A stretch of DNA of 64,000 nt from Collybiopsis luxurians FD-317 M1 (GCA_000827265.1 KN834754.1:636831-700830), one strand, 5' to 3'. Shown: positions 12,354 to 28,219, numbered from the stretch's first letter. Numbers and translations: made by a program. The notes: a model not told the origin generated them from the letters alone.

Positions 12354-12461
12354 GGTGGTTATAGGAAGAGTTCGGGACTCAGCAAGAAAATATATTAACC
12401 CATATTAAGCGCTGAATCATCATCAGGCGCTTAACGGTCTGTCAGTTTGGCTGTATCCAGG
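12354..12461. promoter_or_regulatory. 108 bp bidirectional spacer between TAL1 and MIO genes
   Basis: Divergent start codons at 12353 (minus) and 12462 (plus). A TATATTAA-like element at 12391-12398 suits the transaldolase direction. Nothing else is recognisable. Confidence 0.5.
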
Positions 12462-15400
12462 ATGCCAGTCCAGAGCGAAAAGCGCGTTCTGTGGCATCCA
12501 AGGCAGTCTAATAAATTTGTTGTCGGAGGAGGCTCACAGATCACCCTCTACGAGATATCAGACCAACATCCAGAAATTCGCCATGTTGCTTCGCAGCAGG
12601 ATCTGCAGTTTATGAAGGTAGATAATTCATTCTAGCTCGCCAACAAACTTTCTGACCTTTCACGCCAGTGTTTCGCCTGGTCTCCCGCCCTTCTTCCATC
12701 GGATATATTTGCTGTAGGCCATACTTCTGGACGGGTCGACCTGCTGCGTCTCGAAGCTTCGCGCTATAGCCATGAGGATAGTGTACTGTCGAATGGCCCA
12801 ATCCTATCTCTTCCCGTTCGGAATCAACGTTCTTGCAATGCACTAGAATTTTGCCCTTCAGATTCCAATTACCTTGCCGTCGGATTGGACAAAGTCAGGG
12901 GAGATAGCAGCTTGCTTATTTTTGACGTACAAGAAGAAATGAGCGTTTTCCGCGCTTCAGTCAGTCTCGATGATGATGAAGGGAGCATTATCACTCCTTA
13001 TTCAGATCCCAAGGGCAGACTCGGTACTTATCACCCAATACCACGCGCTGATCATCCATCTCGAACCGACCATCGTATTGTCCAAGCTCATGCTCAAACT
13101 GAGCTGATTTCTTCCCTTGCATGGCTCCCACAAACCACTCATCCGTATCTCTTATTGGCGGGCATCTCTCCGAGATGGTTACGTCTCTTTGATTTGCGCA
13201 CTCCATCTGGTTCCGGAAGTGGTGCTTCCTATGTTAGTAGTGTCGCTGCCAAAGTCACTGGAATCACCGCAGATCCATTTGACGGTACTCGATTTGCTAC
13301 ATGGGGGGACGGTGTTGTGACTGTTTGGGACACCCGAAAACTTTATACTTCCAAAATACGCTCAGATTCCGCAAATGGTACACCCTCTCCAACCCCACTA
13401 TTGACTTTCACTGAGATGGATGCCGGGGCTGATTCCGCCTCGTCACTTGTGTCTCCGTCTAGATCTTCCTTAGCATCTTCCTCAGCCCCTTCTTCCAAGG
13501 CGAGAATTAGCAGTTCCGCTGCTGCTGCCAGCGGTGCTAATTTGCCCACCCCTCAGCCTCTTTACATAACTGCTGAGTTTTCTCCCACTCGTCGTGGAAT
13601 GCTCGCCACTTTGAGTAGAGACGCTACCCATGTTCAATTGTGGAATATTTTGGAAGCTGGAATCTCTTCGTTACAATATGAGGTTGAAAATATTGACGAG
13701 AATGTAACCAAGCTGAAGGACAAAGTCCCTACGAGTAGAAAGTCATGGACCCCTCTACATTGGGTTGGTACTTCTGAGAGCAAAGCAGTATCGCCGCCCC
13801 ACGAGGAGACTTCTTCAGAGCAGACTTATCATCCGTCAATACTGCTGTACGATACGAAGAGAGGTCAGGTCAAATCTCGCATTGCCGAACTGTATCTTGA
13901 CATCTCTGTTTTTAAGCATTCTCAAAAATCTCACCTAGTCCTCTCTGTTCTTTCGCAATCGTGCCGCCCATTTATCCCTCACATCAAACTAGGTCCAAAA
14001 TAATCGTCACCACCCAAGGGGGCGAAATCACTGTCCAGAATGTTTATGATGTCCCTCAATCAATTGCCTGGAATTCTCGTGGAGATATGTTGTTTGGCCT
14101 GCTTGAATCAACTGACAAGAAGAATGAAATCACAGGCTTTGGTCTGGTGAATAGTTTCCGAAAAGGCGATGAAGAGAAAGATGCGAACGGCGAAGTAAGT
14201 GATGAATACGGCGTTCGTAAGGATCCTGTCTCAGCAAAGTCGAAATTGGTTTTGAGCTCCCCAAACTCGGTCGAGAAGAAGGAGTCATATGAACGCGGTC
14301 GCACCCGGAATCCTGTCAATTTTGAAAACTCTTCTTCCCCTGCATTGTTTGGACGTGGGGATGCCGAAGGCTTTCCTGCCTTATCTCGTCCGTCAAGTGC
14401 GGCACCTACTACTGCCAATCTTGCTGCTACAAAACCCTTAGAGGAGCTTCATGGGGAAGAAAATGAGAAGAGGACGTTCAGTCCTGCAGCTGCTCTCAGG
14501 GTACCCCTTGGTCCGCCAAATATTCCTATGTCTGCATCTACCATAAAGGTTCAAGATGGACTAGTTACCCCGATGAGACTCTCAGACCCTCTCTTGACAT
14601 TGGATAAGAGCAAGGCAACGGCCGAAACCAGAAAAGTAAATTCTTCATCCGTCGTCCAGGTTGCTGTCAACGACATATCAGTAATAATGCGAAGGCGGGC
14701 TATGAGAGGGTATTCCATCCGTGATCCTTTGCGAAATGCCTTTGTCATCCGCGAACTTGCTTCGGGAGCGGTGGAATTTGACGACATTGAGCTCAAAATG
14801 TTGGGGGATTTGTGGGAGTGGTTACATCGTAGGCGAATCTCTGCCCTCTATGGGAGGTGTCCTGAATAATTTCACTCTCAGGTTCTCAAAACTTTTTATC
14901 ATCCCCGACTCCTCTACTTCACGGATACGACTTTTCATTCGCTGGAGTTTGGGATATCTGGGAGGGCCCACCTTCGATAGGAGGGTTAGGGAATATTCCC
15001 AGATTCATGGATCCAAATCCGCAAACCCTTTCACCGCAAACCCTTTCAGCCCAGCCCGTCCGAAGCAATACTGTGGAAACTTTGGCCTCGATTTCTAGTA
15101 CTGTCAGCGGAAGTCTTAGCAGCAGTCTCACTGCGGGCAGTATAAGCTCAAGCCCGAGTTCTTCCTTGGGTATCCGTGCGGGGTCTCTCATTTCTGAGAA
15201 TTTCGTTGACGCCGAAGCAACTCCCGTACATCGCGATCGTTTAGAGCTACCTCCAGCGTCAGAATCTCCCTTGTTCCATTACGGTTTTGATCGTTCAAGG
15301 CGCGCTCAAGCCCAATATGGTATCTCTGGCACAAGAAGCGCAAGGGCACGTTCTCCCGTCGCTGACCCACTGACAAAGGATCCAGAATGGCATCAGGCGC

Positions 15401-17023
15401 TTCTTAACTTGTTCGCTCGCACAGAACCCAATATGACTAGCACACAGTCTCCTGTATTCCCTTACATTCCGACTTCCAGGCCGCTCCAACGTCATCTTTG
15501 CCTCCATCTGATAGGCTGGGGATTCGTACTACGCGATGAATCTCTCATGAATGAAGTACGAAAATGGGAACGGGAAAGTGACGGGGATGAAGGATATGCA
15601 CGTGCAGCTGCTTGGTTCGTTTTTACTGGTCGTTACGGGGGAGGAGTGGGAGTTTCGAACGAGGGTACTGTTTACGGCGAAGGTGCCATAGAATGTTTGC
15701 TTCGTAGTGAAGGTGATTTCTTTTCCGATCTTTGAAATTTCCGGGCTTTTGGGCTTCCAGCTAATCCCCTCCATTTTTGTGCAGATGAAACTCATCATAT
15801 GATGTCCGGGGTCATCGCTGCCCTTGTACCTTTTGCGAATGCTACAGTTACGTCTTCCAGCTCCTCGTCAAAGCTCTCGCTACCATCTACACTCCGAGAA
15901 CATTATGAAAGGCTAGTTAATAAGCTTCATGACGCGTACTTGCGAGCGCTCTTGACGCATCTAACCGCGATTGCTTCTTCGGACGCACCCAGCGGTGAGC
16001 ATTGGCTGGAAATTCTCCACGAAGAAGCGGATTTGCTACCTTTCAATGAACGCCTTGCTCTGGCGTTCTGCTTCTTGGATGATACCGCTTTGACAACATA
16101 TCTACGTCGAAGCAGAGAACATGCTCTTAGCAAGAACGGCGGGGACGTGGATGCCCTGGTCGTTACCGGCCTGGGAACCGCCGAAGGCAGACAAGTTCTG
16201 AGTCTCTGGCTAGATCGAAGTGGTGATATTCAGAGTGCAGCTTTGCTCGGGTGGTTGGGCACTGGAGTGAGCCTGGGACGCAGTCCACCAAGCAAGTCTG
16301 CATCCGTTCCTGGAAAAATTCCGGGGATAGACTCCCGAGTCAATAGATGGGTCGAAACTTATCGCGACTTTTTGGACTCTGTCAAGCTATTCCATTGTCG
16401 CGTTGAATTCGATATTGAAAGAGGAGAAACGTTCCAGGTCGCGCTGGACAGAAGGATGACCAGTTTGGGGAGTATTCCTGCCTTGGCTCCCAAACAAATT
16501 CTCGTCAGGTGTAACTACTGCAATAAAATAGTGACACCTAACGCCCAGAGAGACCCTAACAACGTTGGATTGGGTCTAGACTCCCCGGCGAAGGGGAAGG
16601 TAAGAATATGGCATATTTCTATTTACAGTCCTGACTCGTTGGTGACGTTCCTCAGCCGACAGCTTGCCCTAATTGCGGTCGAGCACTACCGCGGTGTTCC
16701 ATATGTTTAATGACTCTGGGTATCGTGCAAGATTCTTACCGAGAAACCGAATTGGCTCATTCTCGACATCGAGGTGAATCCTTATCAACTCCACTTTCTT
16801 TTCTTTTAATTTACTATAAATGAATATCAAATCTTTTCTTATTTTCTCTCTAGACACCATAGATGATGCGCTTGTCACTTGCATGAATTGCAGACATGGC
16901 GGGCATGCTTCGCACATATTAGAGTGGTTCTTTGGGAATATCGAACTTGACGGTCAAGCCGGGGTGAGCCATAAGGTTTGCGCAGTGGCTGACTGCAATT
17001 GTCAATGTGCGTACGAATTTTAA
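12462..17023 (+). CDS. MIOS: Mio/Sea4 WD-repeat protein (SEA/GATOR2 complex)
   Basis: A scaffold subunit of the SEACAT/GATOR2 complex, which relays amino-acid status to TORC1 at the vacuole or lysosome. The N-terminal propeller begins MPVQSEKRVLWHPRQSNKFVVGGG and continues with WD-like blades (LPSDIFAVGHTSGRVDLLRL, FATWGDGVVTVWDTR). An alpha-solenoid middle follows (YDFSFAGVWDIWEGP, ERLALAFCFLDDTALTTYL). The C-terminal zinc-ribbon/RING-like region contains CNYCNKIV, CMNCRHGGHASHILEWF and CAVADCNCQCAYEF. That order of propeller, solenoid and C-terminal zinc module is diagnostic for Mio. The protein has a long Ser-rich insert around 13430-13560. Introns lie near 12617-12668, 13880-13990, 14860, 15710-15785, 16600 and 16770-16855. 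The ATG is the first in frame after the divergent spacer. Confidence 0.9.
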
Positions 17024-18232
17024 ATAAACCGACGATGTACGTGTGTATATTGTATGTTCTATTTCCTGTCTTGATTGCTGCGTCCCTTGGACCTTTATAA
17101 ATCATCTGTCCAGCGGATGCTGGTACTGAAGCAATCATACTCGAAGGAATTCTACTCGACTGCCTGCCAAAGAGATTCTTGGACGAGCGGGAGCTATGGA
17201 TGAGAAAAGCCCAAGACTGACCGTTTTTGCAACTCCGCGCACACGCATGTTTCGAGCGTGAACTGTCAATCTTGTCAGAAACAAGTGCAGCATTTTGAAA
17301 AGTCATCACCAAAGCACGAAAGAGTCGGATTTATCGCATCTATGCGTCAATCTCGCAAAGCAGCGGCCAACGACCTGCTGGCAAGTCACTTACAGCTTTT
17401 GAAGGACGTACTCCGGAGATAAGCAATTTCTTTGTTTTTAGCTCCCGGAATTTGATATTTCGACGAAACTCGGTGGCGTTGTTGGGGGCGCATCGATAGG
17501 CTTTGGTTTGGCAAGGAATTTCAAATTTCCAACTGTTTTCGTAAAAATTATGTACAGGAGGGTACGGGCGTAAGTGTAAAGTTGACAGATAAACTATTCA
17601 GAATATACAATAGAACGACGAGAAAAGGAAGGAAAGATGGGCGTGATGGTAGGGTACATACAGACCGCAGACTAGAAAGTTCGAAGGGAGGCTAGCAATC
17701 GACAAATAACAAGTGTAGATCGTGGGTGTGACTATTTGGTTCTGCCTAGTGTACGAGATAAAGGTCCACTTACGGCCATGATATGTGAATGCTATAAAGA
17801 AGAATAATAAAACGAACATACTATAGATAGGAAAAAGAAAAAAAAAAAGAAACAAGGAGAGGATTGCAACGTACTGATCGACCTTTGATGACAGCGAGTA
17901 GTCGACAGTGGACGATGATAGATTTCGAGCGCCCCAAAAAGACAAATGGGGGGAAGAGCAAAGAGCCAGGAATGCGTCGTAAAGAGAGTCGTAAGAGCCT
18001 AACTAAATGTAGTGCCAACAATGTAATCCCAAGTTTGTGTGCGCGCCAAAACAAGAAAAAAATAGACGTAAAGTTGCTGGATTTATAACGATTGTAGGAT
18101 AGTTTGGGCGAATGGTCAACAATGAGCAATTAATGCAACAACGGCCTGCGCGAGAGAAGAGGAAGCAAAAAAGCGATGCCAATTGTACAACAAGGCGACA
18201 GAAGAGACTCAAGAGACCGAGGTAAGAGGGAT
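17024..18232. other. 1.2 kb convergent intergenic region
   Basis: This holds the 3' flanks of the Mio and homeodomain genes. An A-rich tract occurs at 17829-17853. The open frames here show no family features or plausible splice structure. I cannot exclude an extra terminal exon or a noncoding RNA. Confidence 0.4.
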
Positions 18233-20365
18233 TCAAATGAAAGACGTAGTGGAGCTGGGGTCAATGCTGTCAAAAAGGGGATAGGCCGAGTCTTGAGAAC
18301 CAGAGCTGGCAAACTGGTCCTGTCCCATAGCATCCACAGGATACGAGTCGCGTCTGGAAGAAATTGCGCTAAAGCCCGAGTTGTCTGATGAATTCGATTG
18401 AGCCACAAAGTGATATTCGCTACCCGCAAACTCAATAGATGCAGACGGCAGCGCTATGGGCGAATATCTATTCTCAGCGAGATAGAACGGCACCTCGGAT
18501 TCTACTGCGGGAGAACTGCTGTTGTGCTGTTGTGAGGGGGAAAGACTCGAATGGTGATTCTGCGGCCAAAAGAAAATGATGTTAGTGATCACCGAGTTTC
18601 AGAACACTATTTCGGGAAACACTAACCACTTCTGGCTGTTTCTGAAAAGCGTGCATCAACTCGTTGGACAGCGAAAGACCAGATGAACCAGAAGAACTGT
18701 TCCGTTCATTGGGACTTGCGCCCGGTGAAACAGTAGATGTTGGAGAAGGATACGTGCTAGTACCATCGCCTTCCTTGATACTTAGATTACCCACAGCCAC
18801 GGGTATCGGTGCTACTGTGACGGAGGAGGCCTCTCCCGAAGCAGTTGTTGGAGTAGGCCGGGGCTGTTGCGATGATTGCCCCGATACCCCTCCGACATTC
18901 AGTCCTGACATCAGGCCAACAAAGTGTCCTGAACTGCTTGATTGTTAGATGGGCGTATCAGGAAACAAATTTTTTTTTTCAACGTACTCTCTCCGATGTT
19001 GCTGGTGGTTGGCGTCGGGGCCCAATTCGGTCCCGTTAGAAGGATCGACGCAGTTGCTGACGTCCGAGTAATACGCGCTGGTATTGCTGTCGCTAGTTGC
19101 GATAGATGTGATGGATCCGAAGCGCGAGTATCCACCATACGAAACTGAAGTGCCATCATCCTCAGTGTCTAAATCCTCTCCACGGAAGAGAAATCCGTGG
19201 GAGTTGTCGGGAGAGTTGCGCTCGCTGGCGGGTGATGTGATAGAAGAGCTGGCAATGCCAAATGAAAAGTCTGGAGAAGGAAGAGGACCAGGCAGCGGGG
19301 ACGACACTGGTCGGGTTGAGAAAGCAAATAGTTGGTTGTCAGGTAGGGAGGACCTGATGGAGGAATGATAAGCGGACATGGGGGAAGGAGATGGCGATAC
19401 TGGTATAGCGTGAGGCGAGAAACGATAAGTTCGCGAGTCGGCGGAAGAATGACGAGCGTGGAGGGAACTGGCATGAAAATTAGATAGTGATGGGGGAGGG
19501 TGTGAAAAATCGTTGGATGTTAAAGAAACAGAAGAGGATCTGCTCAGAGGGAAGGGGTCGTTGACATGGCCTGGGAAGCGCGAGCCCGACATTGCATTAT
19601 TTTTGGCTCGGGCCAAATTTGCGTAAGGGTTGGCGGCGAGACGATGCAGGCTTGCGTCGACGGACCGACGTCTGGCAAAAGGATCAGGATGACCAACTAG
19701 TAGTGCTGAACCGTCATCATTGTAAAAGGCATTATCGGGAAGCGAACCGCGACGAATAAAGCACGCGTCGAGGTCACCGTTGAGGCGAAAATCCTCTGGG
19801 GTTGCCAGCGGCGAGCTTTGCCAAGAGGGAAAAGAAGAATCGGTGTTGACATGAAGCTGTGGCGGAGAACTGCCTGTTGGACTGGACTCTTGAGAGGAAG
19901 AGCTGTCACCGAGTTCGGGTAGGTCGCGAGGAAAAGTGGACTGGGGCAGAAGGATGGTTTCGGTCGGACCAAGAGACTCCCTGGGCTCATCTGAATCTTT
20001 TACAGAGACGGCTACCGACTTTGTTGTCTTGTTTTTCTCTTTGGCTCTACGGTTCTGGAACCAAACCTTTTTTTGGGGGCGAATTGAACGGAGGGAGATG
20101 GAGAAGAAGAAGATTTGCATACCTGGACACCTCTGGCGGTCATATCCAGCTGAGTAGCAAGCTCGTTTCTGAGGGCGGCATTGGGTTTTGTATCGCGCTT
20201 GAAGACGCCCTCGAGGATTTTGAGCTGGGCAGTGGTAGTACGTTTGCGATGTTTTACTTCGTTTGGAGTGTAAGGATAAAAAGCGCGAAAGTCGACGGCG
20301 GAGGGGTCCATATGAAAAGTGGAGGGATGAAAGGAATGGGGAGTGGGAAGGGCGCTGGGATACAT
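18233..20365 (-). CDS. Homeodomain transcription factor (HOM-like)
   Basis: A DNA-binding regulator. Similar homeodomain proteins in Schizophyllum (hom1, hom2) act in fruiting-body development; the link to those is inferred from family, not proven here. The homeodomain begins near residue 38 with KHRKRTTTAQLKILEGVFKR and continues with ALRNELATQLDMTARGVQ. Helix 3, VWFQNRRAKEK, lies across an intron at about 20065-20118, the usual position for a homeobox intron. The remaining ~550 residues are Ser/Pro-rich and probably disordered, with two more introns near 18920-18975 and 18563-18625. An in-frame stop just upstream supports the ATG at 20365. The gene is preceded on its own strand by a long purine-rich (plus-strand pyrimidine-rich) leader region. 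Confidence 0.88.
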
Positions 20366-21158
20366 TTGGCAGTCAAAGATTAAGTAGTCCACCCTTTAGT
20401 TTCAACAAAACATTTATTTCTCAACTTGTTAGCATGAGACCACCCAGACACTTTCTGTTCACCCGGCCGTTTCCAGGGCCACTTTTTGACATCTTTCCCA
20501 CCTTCCCAACCCTCCTTCCAATCTCCATTTTTCCTCCTCTCTTTCACTCTCTTTCAGTCTTCATTCGACCTTCAATGGTCATCAATTCTTTCCTACTCTT
20601 CTCTTCCTCTTCTCCTCTCGCACCCTCTGCTTTTTTCCTTTTCATTTTCGCATTTGTTACCATGTTCTGGGTGCTATTTGTCACTGCCATCGCCTATGCG
20701 CTGTGGTTACTTTTTTTACTCTATGTACGCGGCCTTGCTGTGTGCTCAAATCCCATCAGATACGTAAAAACAGCTTCTCCGAGATCAAATCTCATTCCCT
20801 CCCGCTCCCTCAGGACATAACAAACTTTCGCATATTCCATACTTATATTCTACTACATACTGCCTAGTATAAAAATTATAAAGAGAATCCAAGAAATAAA
20901 AAAATTAAAAAAAAAAACACAAATCAAGATAGCTAGCAATGCGACGACAGTAGGGGGATATCAAAAAAAAATATGTGCGTTCTAAATAACGAGAATGCGA
21001 TTTAAAAAAATGCTTGCAGGATGAACTAACCAAGTTTAAAAAAAGACACTCCAAGAAGGAAGGAATGGTCTCGTTGAACGGAACCGTGATGGTTTGAACA
21101 TATGGAGAGAACCAAGCCGAAGCAAAGACGCCACCGTCAATCATCAAACCTCGCATAT
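20366..21158. other. Homeodomain-gene upstream region, CT-rich on plus strand
   Basis: About 0.8 kb between the homeodomain start and the Wee1 stop. Positions 20400-20680 are strongly pyrimidine-rich on the plus strand, and 20880-21050 are A/T-rich with several A runs. The plus-strand open frame at 20263-20820 is a by-product of this composition. The region is likely the 5' leader and promoter of the homeodomain gene plus the 3' UTR of Wee1. Confidence 0.45.
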
Positions 21159-24100
21159 TCAAATGTCTAGGATAGCTGGCAAAAAGTCCTCGGATACGCT
21201 GGCCAATGGCGAAGCAGCAAACAAACTTGTCCCTGTACATTTAGCCGTCTCATGAGCCTGCTCCATCTTCACTCGAGCTCGGCACACGATAGGATGATTG
21301 TACACTCCATGTATCCCGACGCGAAGCGAGGGAATCGTGCGCATCATTTGCTGTATAAGCCGCAACACCTCCGGGCTATCATCCAAGTCAACTTGCGAAA
21401 AGTCTTCCTGTCGTAATCGATGCCATGCTTCTCCCCTTCGCAAATGCAAATACAATATCAGCATCCGCCTCAATCTCCAACAAAGTCCACTCACTGGTCT
21501 GGCACTACGATATTAGACGCGGTCTCGAGGATCGTCATGCCAAAACTGCAAATAAATCGGTTGACGTGAGAAAACTCATACTACCGTTGATATCGCACTT
21601 GTACCACATACCTAAACATATCAGCTGCTTTCCCGTATTTCCCTTGCAAAACTTCTGGCGCCAAGTATAGCTTATCACCTTCGCGCTCAAAACTTTCACC
21701 AGCCGGCTCAGCTGTCCGACGCGGGCGCGGCCACAGAGTCGCCATCCCAAAATCTCCGATTTTGAAACGCCCTTGGCTAGTCAACAGTATGTTGGCGGGC
21801 TTGAGATCAAGGTGTATAACCCCGCTGTCGTGTATAAACTTCAATCCCTGCACCCATAAATGGATTTTATGAGCCTGCCAATCTCTGTCATTGAGAAATC
21901 TACTTACGTTGCTCAATTCTACGATGATCTTCCACACCCTTGCTTGATCTAACCTCGGAAACACACGTCCGTATTCCCAAAGAAAGTGTGCAAAGTTGCC
22001 TCCATCACACAATTCAGTCCAGATGTATAGCTGGTCATCTTCTTCCCAGGCATCGATGAAAGCGAGGATATTGGGGTGGCGTCGACCTCCGCTGACATGC
22101 CAGAGGTGTTGAAGGGTCTCAACCTCTTCACGAAGCCGCAGCCTAACAGAAACATATTCAACTTGGGCACATGAGCAACAGTGCAAGGAGCTCACCGATG
22201 TTTGACTCCTTCAAATCGTTTCGATTTTTTGATCGCAAAACGCTCATCCGAGTCGTCATCTTTGGTTCGCACTTTCAAGACCTTACCAAATTCACCACTT
22301 CCCACCTCTGCGATTTCGACAAACTGCGCTTCGAATCTCCCGGGCCGTTGCTGATGAGCAGGTTGGGACAAACGTCGTGCTCGTCCGCTAAACCGCGGAC
22401 CGCGATACTTCTGACTATCCGTGATAGGAAGTTTCCGTAAAATAGATGGAGACGTTACGGAACTGTTTGACGAGCTAGAAGCGGATCGCGCCGGTGACAA
22501 GTTCAATCTGTTTTTCGAGGGTGAAAACTGTATTGGCAGATTGGGTGACCCGGATGGCCGTAGACGGTCTTCTAGGGAGCAATTGGAACGTGAGTAACGA
22601 CGCTATTCACACAAAATATACGGCATACCTAAACCTCTGGGTCGCGTGGGAGTCCCTACAACTGACATGGATTCGCTGCCGCTAGAAAAAGCGCCACTAC
22701 TGCTTCGACGCATGAGCCACCGATTTCTCGGAGCCCCGTCTTTAGACAACGACGGAAAACCTATCCCTAAACCAACATATTTCTCTTTGCGGTTACTCGG
22801 TGAGTCATCGTATTCAGAATCCGAGTCTGTACTAGGATCCAAAAGTGACTTGCTATTCTTCCTTCCTAACGAGGGAAATGCGGCGGGCATGCTCTTACGA
22901 GGGACCTTCTTTGTCTTCTCCTCGGCGTGAACACCAAAACCTACTTTACGCGCCACCGCACTTTGCCATGGTCTCTGACCTGCCAAGTAGCTGACTTTGC
23001 TCTTCTTGACAGGGGTGCCAGGAGCTTTCTTCACTTCGTGAGCACCTTTAGCAGCAGCAGCCAAGGTCCGTAAGATGAAAGCGTCAACATCCTGCCCAGT
23101 GTGGGGCAAATCACAGGCAGTATCATCTGACCCGTTGACAATGACAGCATCCGGCCAGGCAGAGCTGGATCTGGGGCCTACGCCAGGGGTAACGAGACCA
23201 TCCTCGATGTCAGAATAAAGAGAGCTGACACTGGTAGACGCTTGAGGCATGGCACTGAGTCGTTCAGAACTTGTCGATGATTCCATAAAATCCATGTCTT
23301 CATCATCGCTCAACACTATACCAGAATCTCGAGCGTACTTTTTGGAAATCTGGTCGCTTTTTCGGCTAGTTCGCTTTGGAGATGGTGTATCCTCGGTTAT
23401 GTTTAGAATAAACGACGAATTTGTCGGCAAATCCACCATCATAGAGTCATTATCATCGGTTTCGTAGCTCTCGGAATCTCTCGCAGTGTACGATGGAGAT
23501 GTCTGAGGCGATACGGTGTTCGAAGAGGGTAGCGTGTGTCTCCAGCTAGGTGTAACGGTTCCAGAGCCGGAGTAACTATGTCGATTCATTATCTTAGGTC
23601 GTGGACTACTGCTAAACGGCGAGTCTGCAGCATCTGACGAAATCGAAGTAGCTACCTTTCGAGAGAAACCAGAAGATGGACCTAAGGGAGCACTAGTAAT
23701 AGCCGGACCGCCGAAAAATAGTGTAGCAGAATCAATTCTTGTGAAAGGGGTACGCGTCTGTTTTGGAGGATGTAACCCAGAAACGCGGCGCCTAGGGATG
23801 GGAGAGCCTGTTTCAGAAGATGAGGAAGATGAAGGGGAGTTGTGTTCGCGAAATTGGGAAGTTGGGAAAGAAACGACGTTGAGACCAGTACTAGAAGTCC
23901 TTCTGGAAGCCTATACAACGCGCCAATTCAGCACACAGGGTGGAGGTCCAAAATAAAGCAACTTACTGGAAGCTGGGGAGTGTTAGTACTGAGAAGCTCG
24001 TCTGACAAAGGTCTTGCACGGGCGCGGCGTTTTACAATATGGCCTCCTGGAGAAACCGCCTCTGCTACTTCTTCGTCATCTTTGCCTCTACCTGCCAACT

Positions 24101-24908
24101 GTAGCGCAGCTCCAATCTTTCCCCGTTCTGATATCTCCGTATGCCCCATAAATAGTGCATTTCCTTGTGCTTCATCATCGTCCATGCCACTGCCCAGATC
24201 GCATCCCGAATCGTGACCGGCTTCGAATTCATCCTCTGATTCGTTCAAATCCGAAATTCGCAAACGCGTCATTGTAGCTGTTTCCTGATGCAAGTACGGG
24301 TCTGTGTCTTTTTTTACCTGTGGTGTGCAGATAGAAAATTTGGGAGCCGGTAGGGGTGCCAGGCGGTCGAACCTATGTCCGTCGCCAGAATTTTTAGAAC
24401 CAGCAGAAGCGATAGTCAGAGGAATTAGAGAATGCTGCCTTAGCGGCGTCGATTGTCGAGTAGGAACTGATTTTCGTTTCAATCCGGTACCCAAGTTGAC
24501 AGCGGCGTGTGGACTGGGCGTGGCATTTAGCCCGTGAACAACTCGAGAGACTGGTTTGACAGGCGTAAAGAGCGGTTGTGCAGGGGAAAATGCGGAGCCA
24601 GAAGGCGATTCCAGCACAATGCTGGATTCGTCGTCGTCTACTGTGAATGGTGAATTGGAAGCAAACGCTGACCAGGCGGAGCGAACAGGTGTCCCATGAG
24701 GTGACTGTAGATAACCTTCACTGGAAGATCGGTCTTCTGCGGCTCCTGGTTGAATTGGAAAAAGAGGACGCTGTCTGAGTGGGGATTTGTTGGAGGGGTC
24801 AAACAACGGGGGGCGGCGCGTGCTGCTCTGCTGGTTTCGACACGACGGAGACAATGAGTGATCGTAAGCCTTGCTGTGGAGTGAAGAAACTGGAGTGGAA
24901 GCAAGCAT
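21159..24908 (-). CDS. wee1: Wee1-like mitotic inhibitor kinase
   Basis: A protein kinase that delays mitosis by phosphorylating the inhibitory tyrosine of Cdk1. The ~700-residue N-terminal part (MLASTPVSSLHSKAYD onwards) is Ser/Pro/acidic and probably disordered. The kinase domain starts with EVGSGEFGKVLKVR, then FAIKKSKRFEGVKHR (lysine of the VAIK motif), then HPNILAFIDAWEEDDQLYI. The catalytic loop is GVIHLDLKPANILL, followed by KIGDFGMATLWPR and a Wee1-type activation segment, EGDKLYLAPEVLQGKYG. Further exons give FGMTILETASNIVVP and a C-terminal lobe ending FLPAILDI with the stop at 21159. Introns lie at roughly 23920-23965, 23690, 22590-22630, 22150-22190, 21850-21905, 21540-21610 and 21440-21490. 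The exact 3' end is less certain. Confidence 0.88.
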
Positions 24909-27196
<2,288 letters not shown>

Positions 27197-27332
27197 TTTT
27201 ACGGCTAGAAGTCAACTTGGGATTGAAGTATATGCTGTACTGTACATACTTATTGTGTAAAAATAAAAATATCAGTGTGAACTAGCGCCAAGCGTGTTGA
27301 CCAGCGCTTAATGACGTCTTATAGCTGGCTCC

Positions 27333-28219
27333 ATGTTTGACTCTCGCCTATTAGCTTTTACTGCCATAACACTCGCTGTATCTCTTGGGACAGCATACTC
27401 TATCATATACGGCACTTATTTGGACACTTCTGATCCGTTTGTAGCCCATCTTGCACATCCCCTGGCAAAATCTCACTATTGGGCTCGCAAATCCAATGTC
27501 CTAAACATATATTTCATCAAAAAGGCTTGGGGTTGGACTTCAGCTGCTTTTTTGCTACTATGGGGCACTAGTAGCTCTTCTACGAGGTCATTATCACGCG
27601 TCATGCAGTGGTTAGCAGAGACGGCGTGCTGGATGACTTTTACCACCTGGTTCTTTGGACCCGCCGTTATTGATAGAGTTATTCTTGCCTCCGGAGGCGA
27701 ATGTCTAATTTCACTACCTTCAGGCGAACAAATCAATGTGCCTACCGACTACTGCTTCACTAAATCCAGAATTGCGCCGGCAACTCATCCTGACATATTC
27801 ACTTCCTCGTTGATTCTCCCCGAAGGATGGACTGGAGTCCCTAGATTACGAAGAGGGCATGACGTTTCTGGACACATATTCCTCCTCACCATGTCCGTAC
27901 TCTTTCTTTCCGACCAATTACGTGTGTCATTGCGGTCTGGCTCGTCAAATAGTTGGCATAAGATTGCTATTGCAGCGAATTTAGCCTTGCTGGGTGTTTG
28001 GCTCTTTTCTTCAGTGAGTTTCTTTCGTGTAACCATAACTTGTGAGGAAAGAGTAATTGTTATTTACAGCTTATCACCAGTATCTACTTCCATTCGCCGT
28101 TGGAGAAAGTAACCGGTTATGGTCTGTCTTTTGTATTGCCGAACTCTCTTCGGATTCTAATGCCAATTACAGTCTTAGGTCTCGTCGGCTTTGCGGTCAC
28201 TCAAGCATCTATATTCTAA
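27333..28219 (+). CDS. SCS3: FIT-family (fat storage-inducing transmembrane) protein, Scs3-like
   Basis: A multi-pass ER protein that supports lipid droplet budding and phospholipid balance; FIT2 members act as acyl-CoA diphosphatases. The long first exon encodes several hydrophobic helices and the conserved block GHDVSGHIFLLTMSVLFL (near 27860), which carries the first catalytic histidine. After a 52 bp intron, a short exon reads LITSIYFHSPLEKVTGYV, containing the second conserved histidine (YFHSPLEK). After another intron the final exon encodes LGLVGFAVTQASIF and ends TAA at 28217-28219. Fungi often have two FIT proteins (Scs3 and Yft2); I cannot tell which this is. It follows HEM2 by 136 bp on the same strand. 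Confidence 0.85.

Noticed and set aside
17829..17853. A-rich tract as a retroposed poly(A) tail
   Set aside because: No adjacent intronless gene copy or target duplication is apparent; it is more likely a simple A-rich 3' flank.
19859..20383. Long plus-strand open frame opposite the homeodomain exon
   Set aside because: It is antisense to the homeobox and Ser/Pro-rich exon and has no family features of its own.
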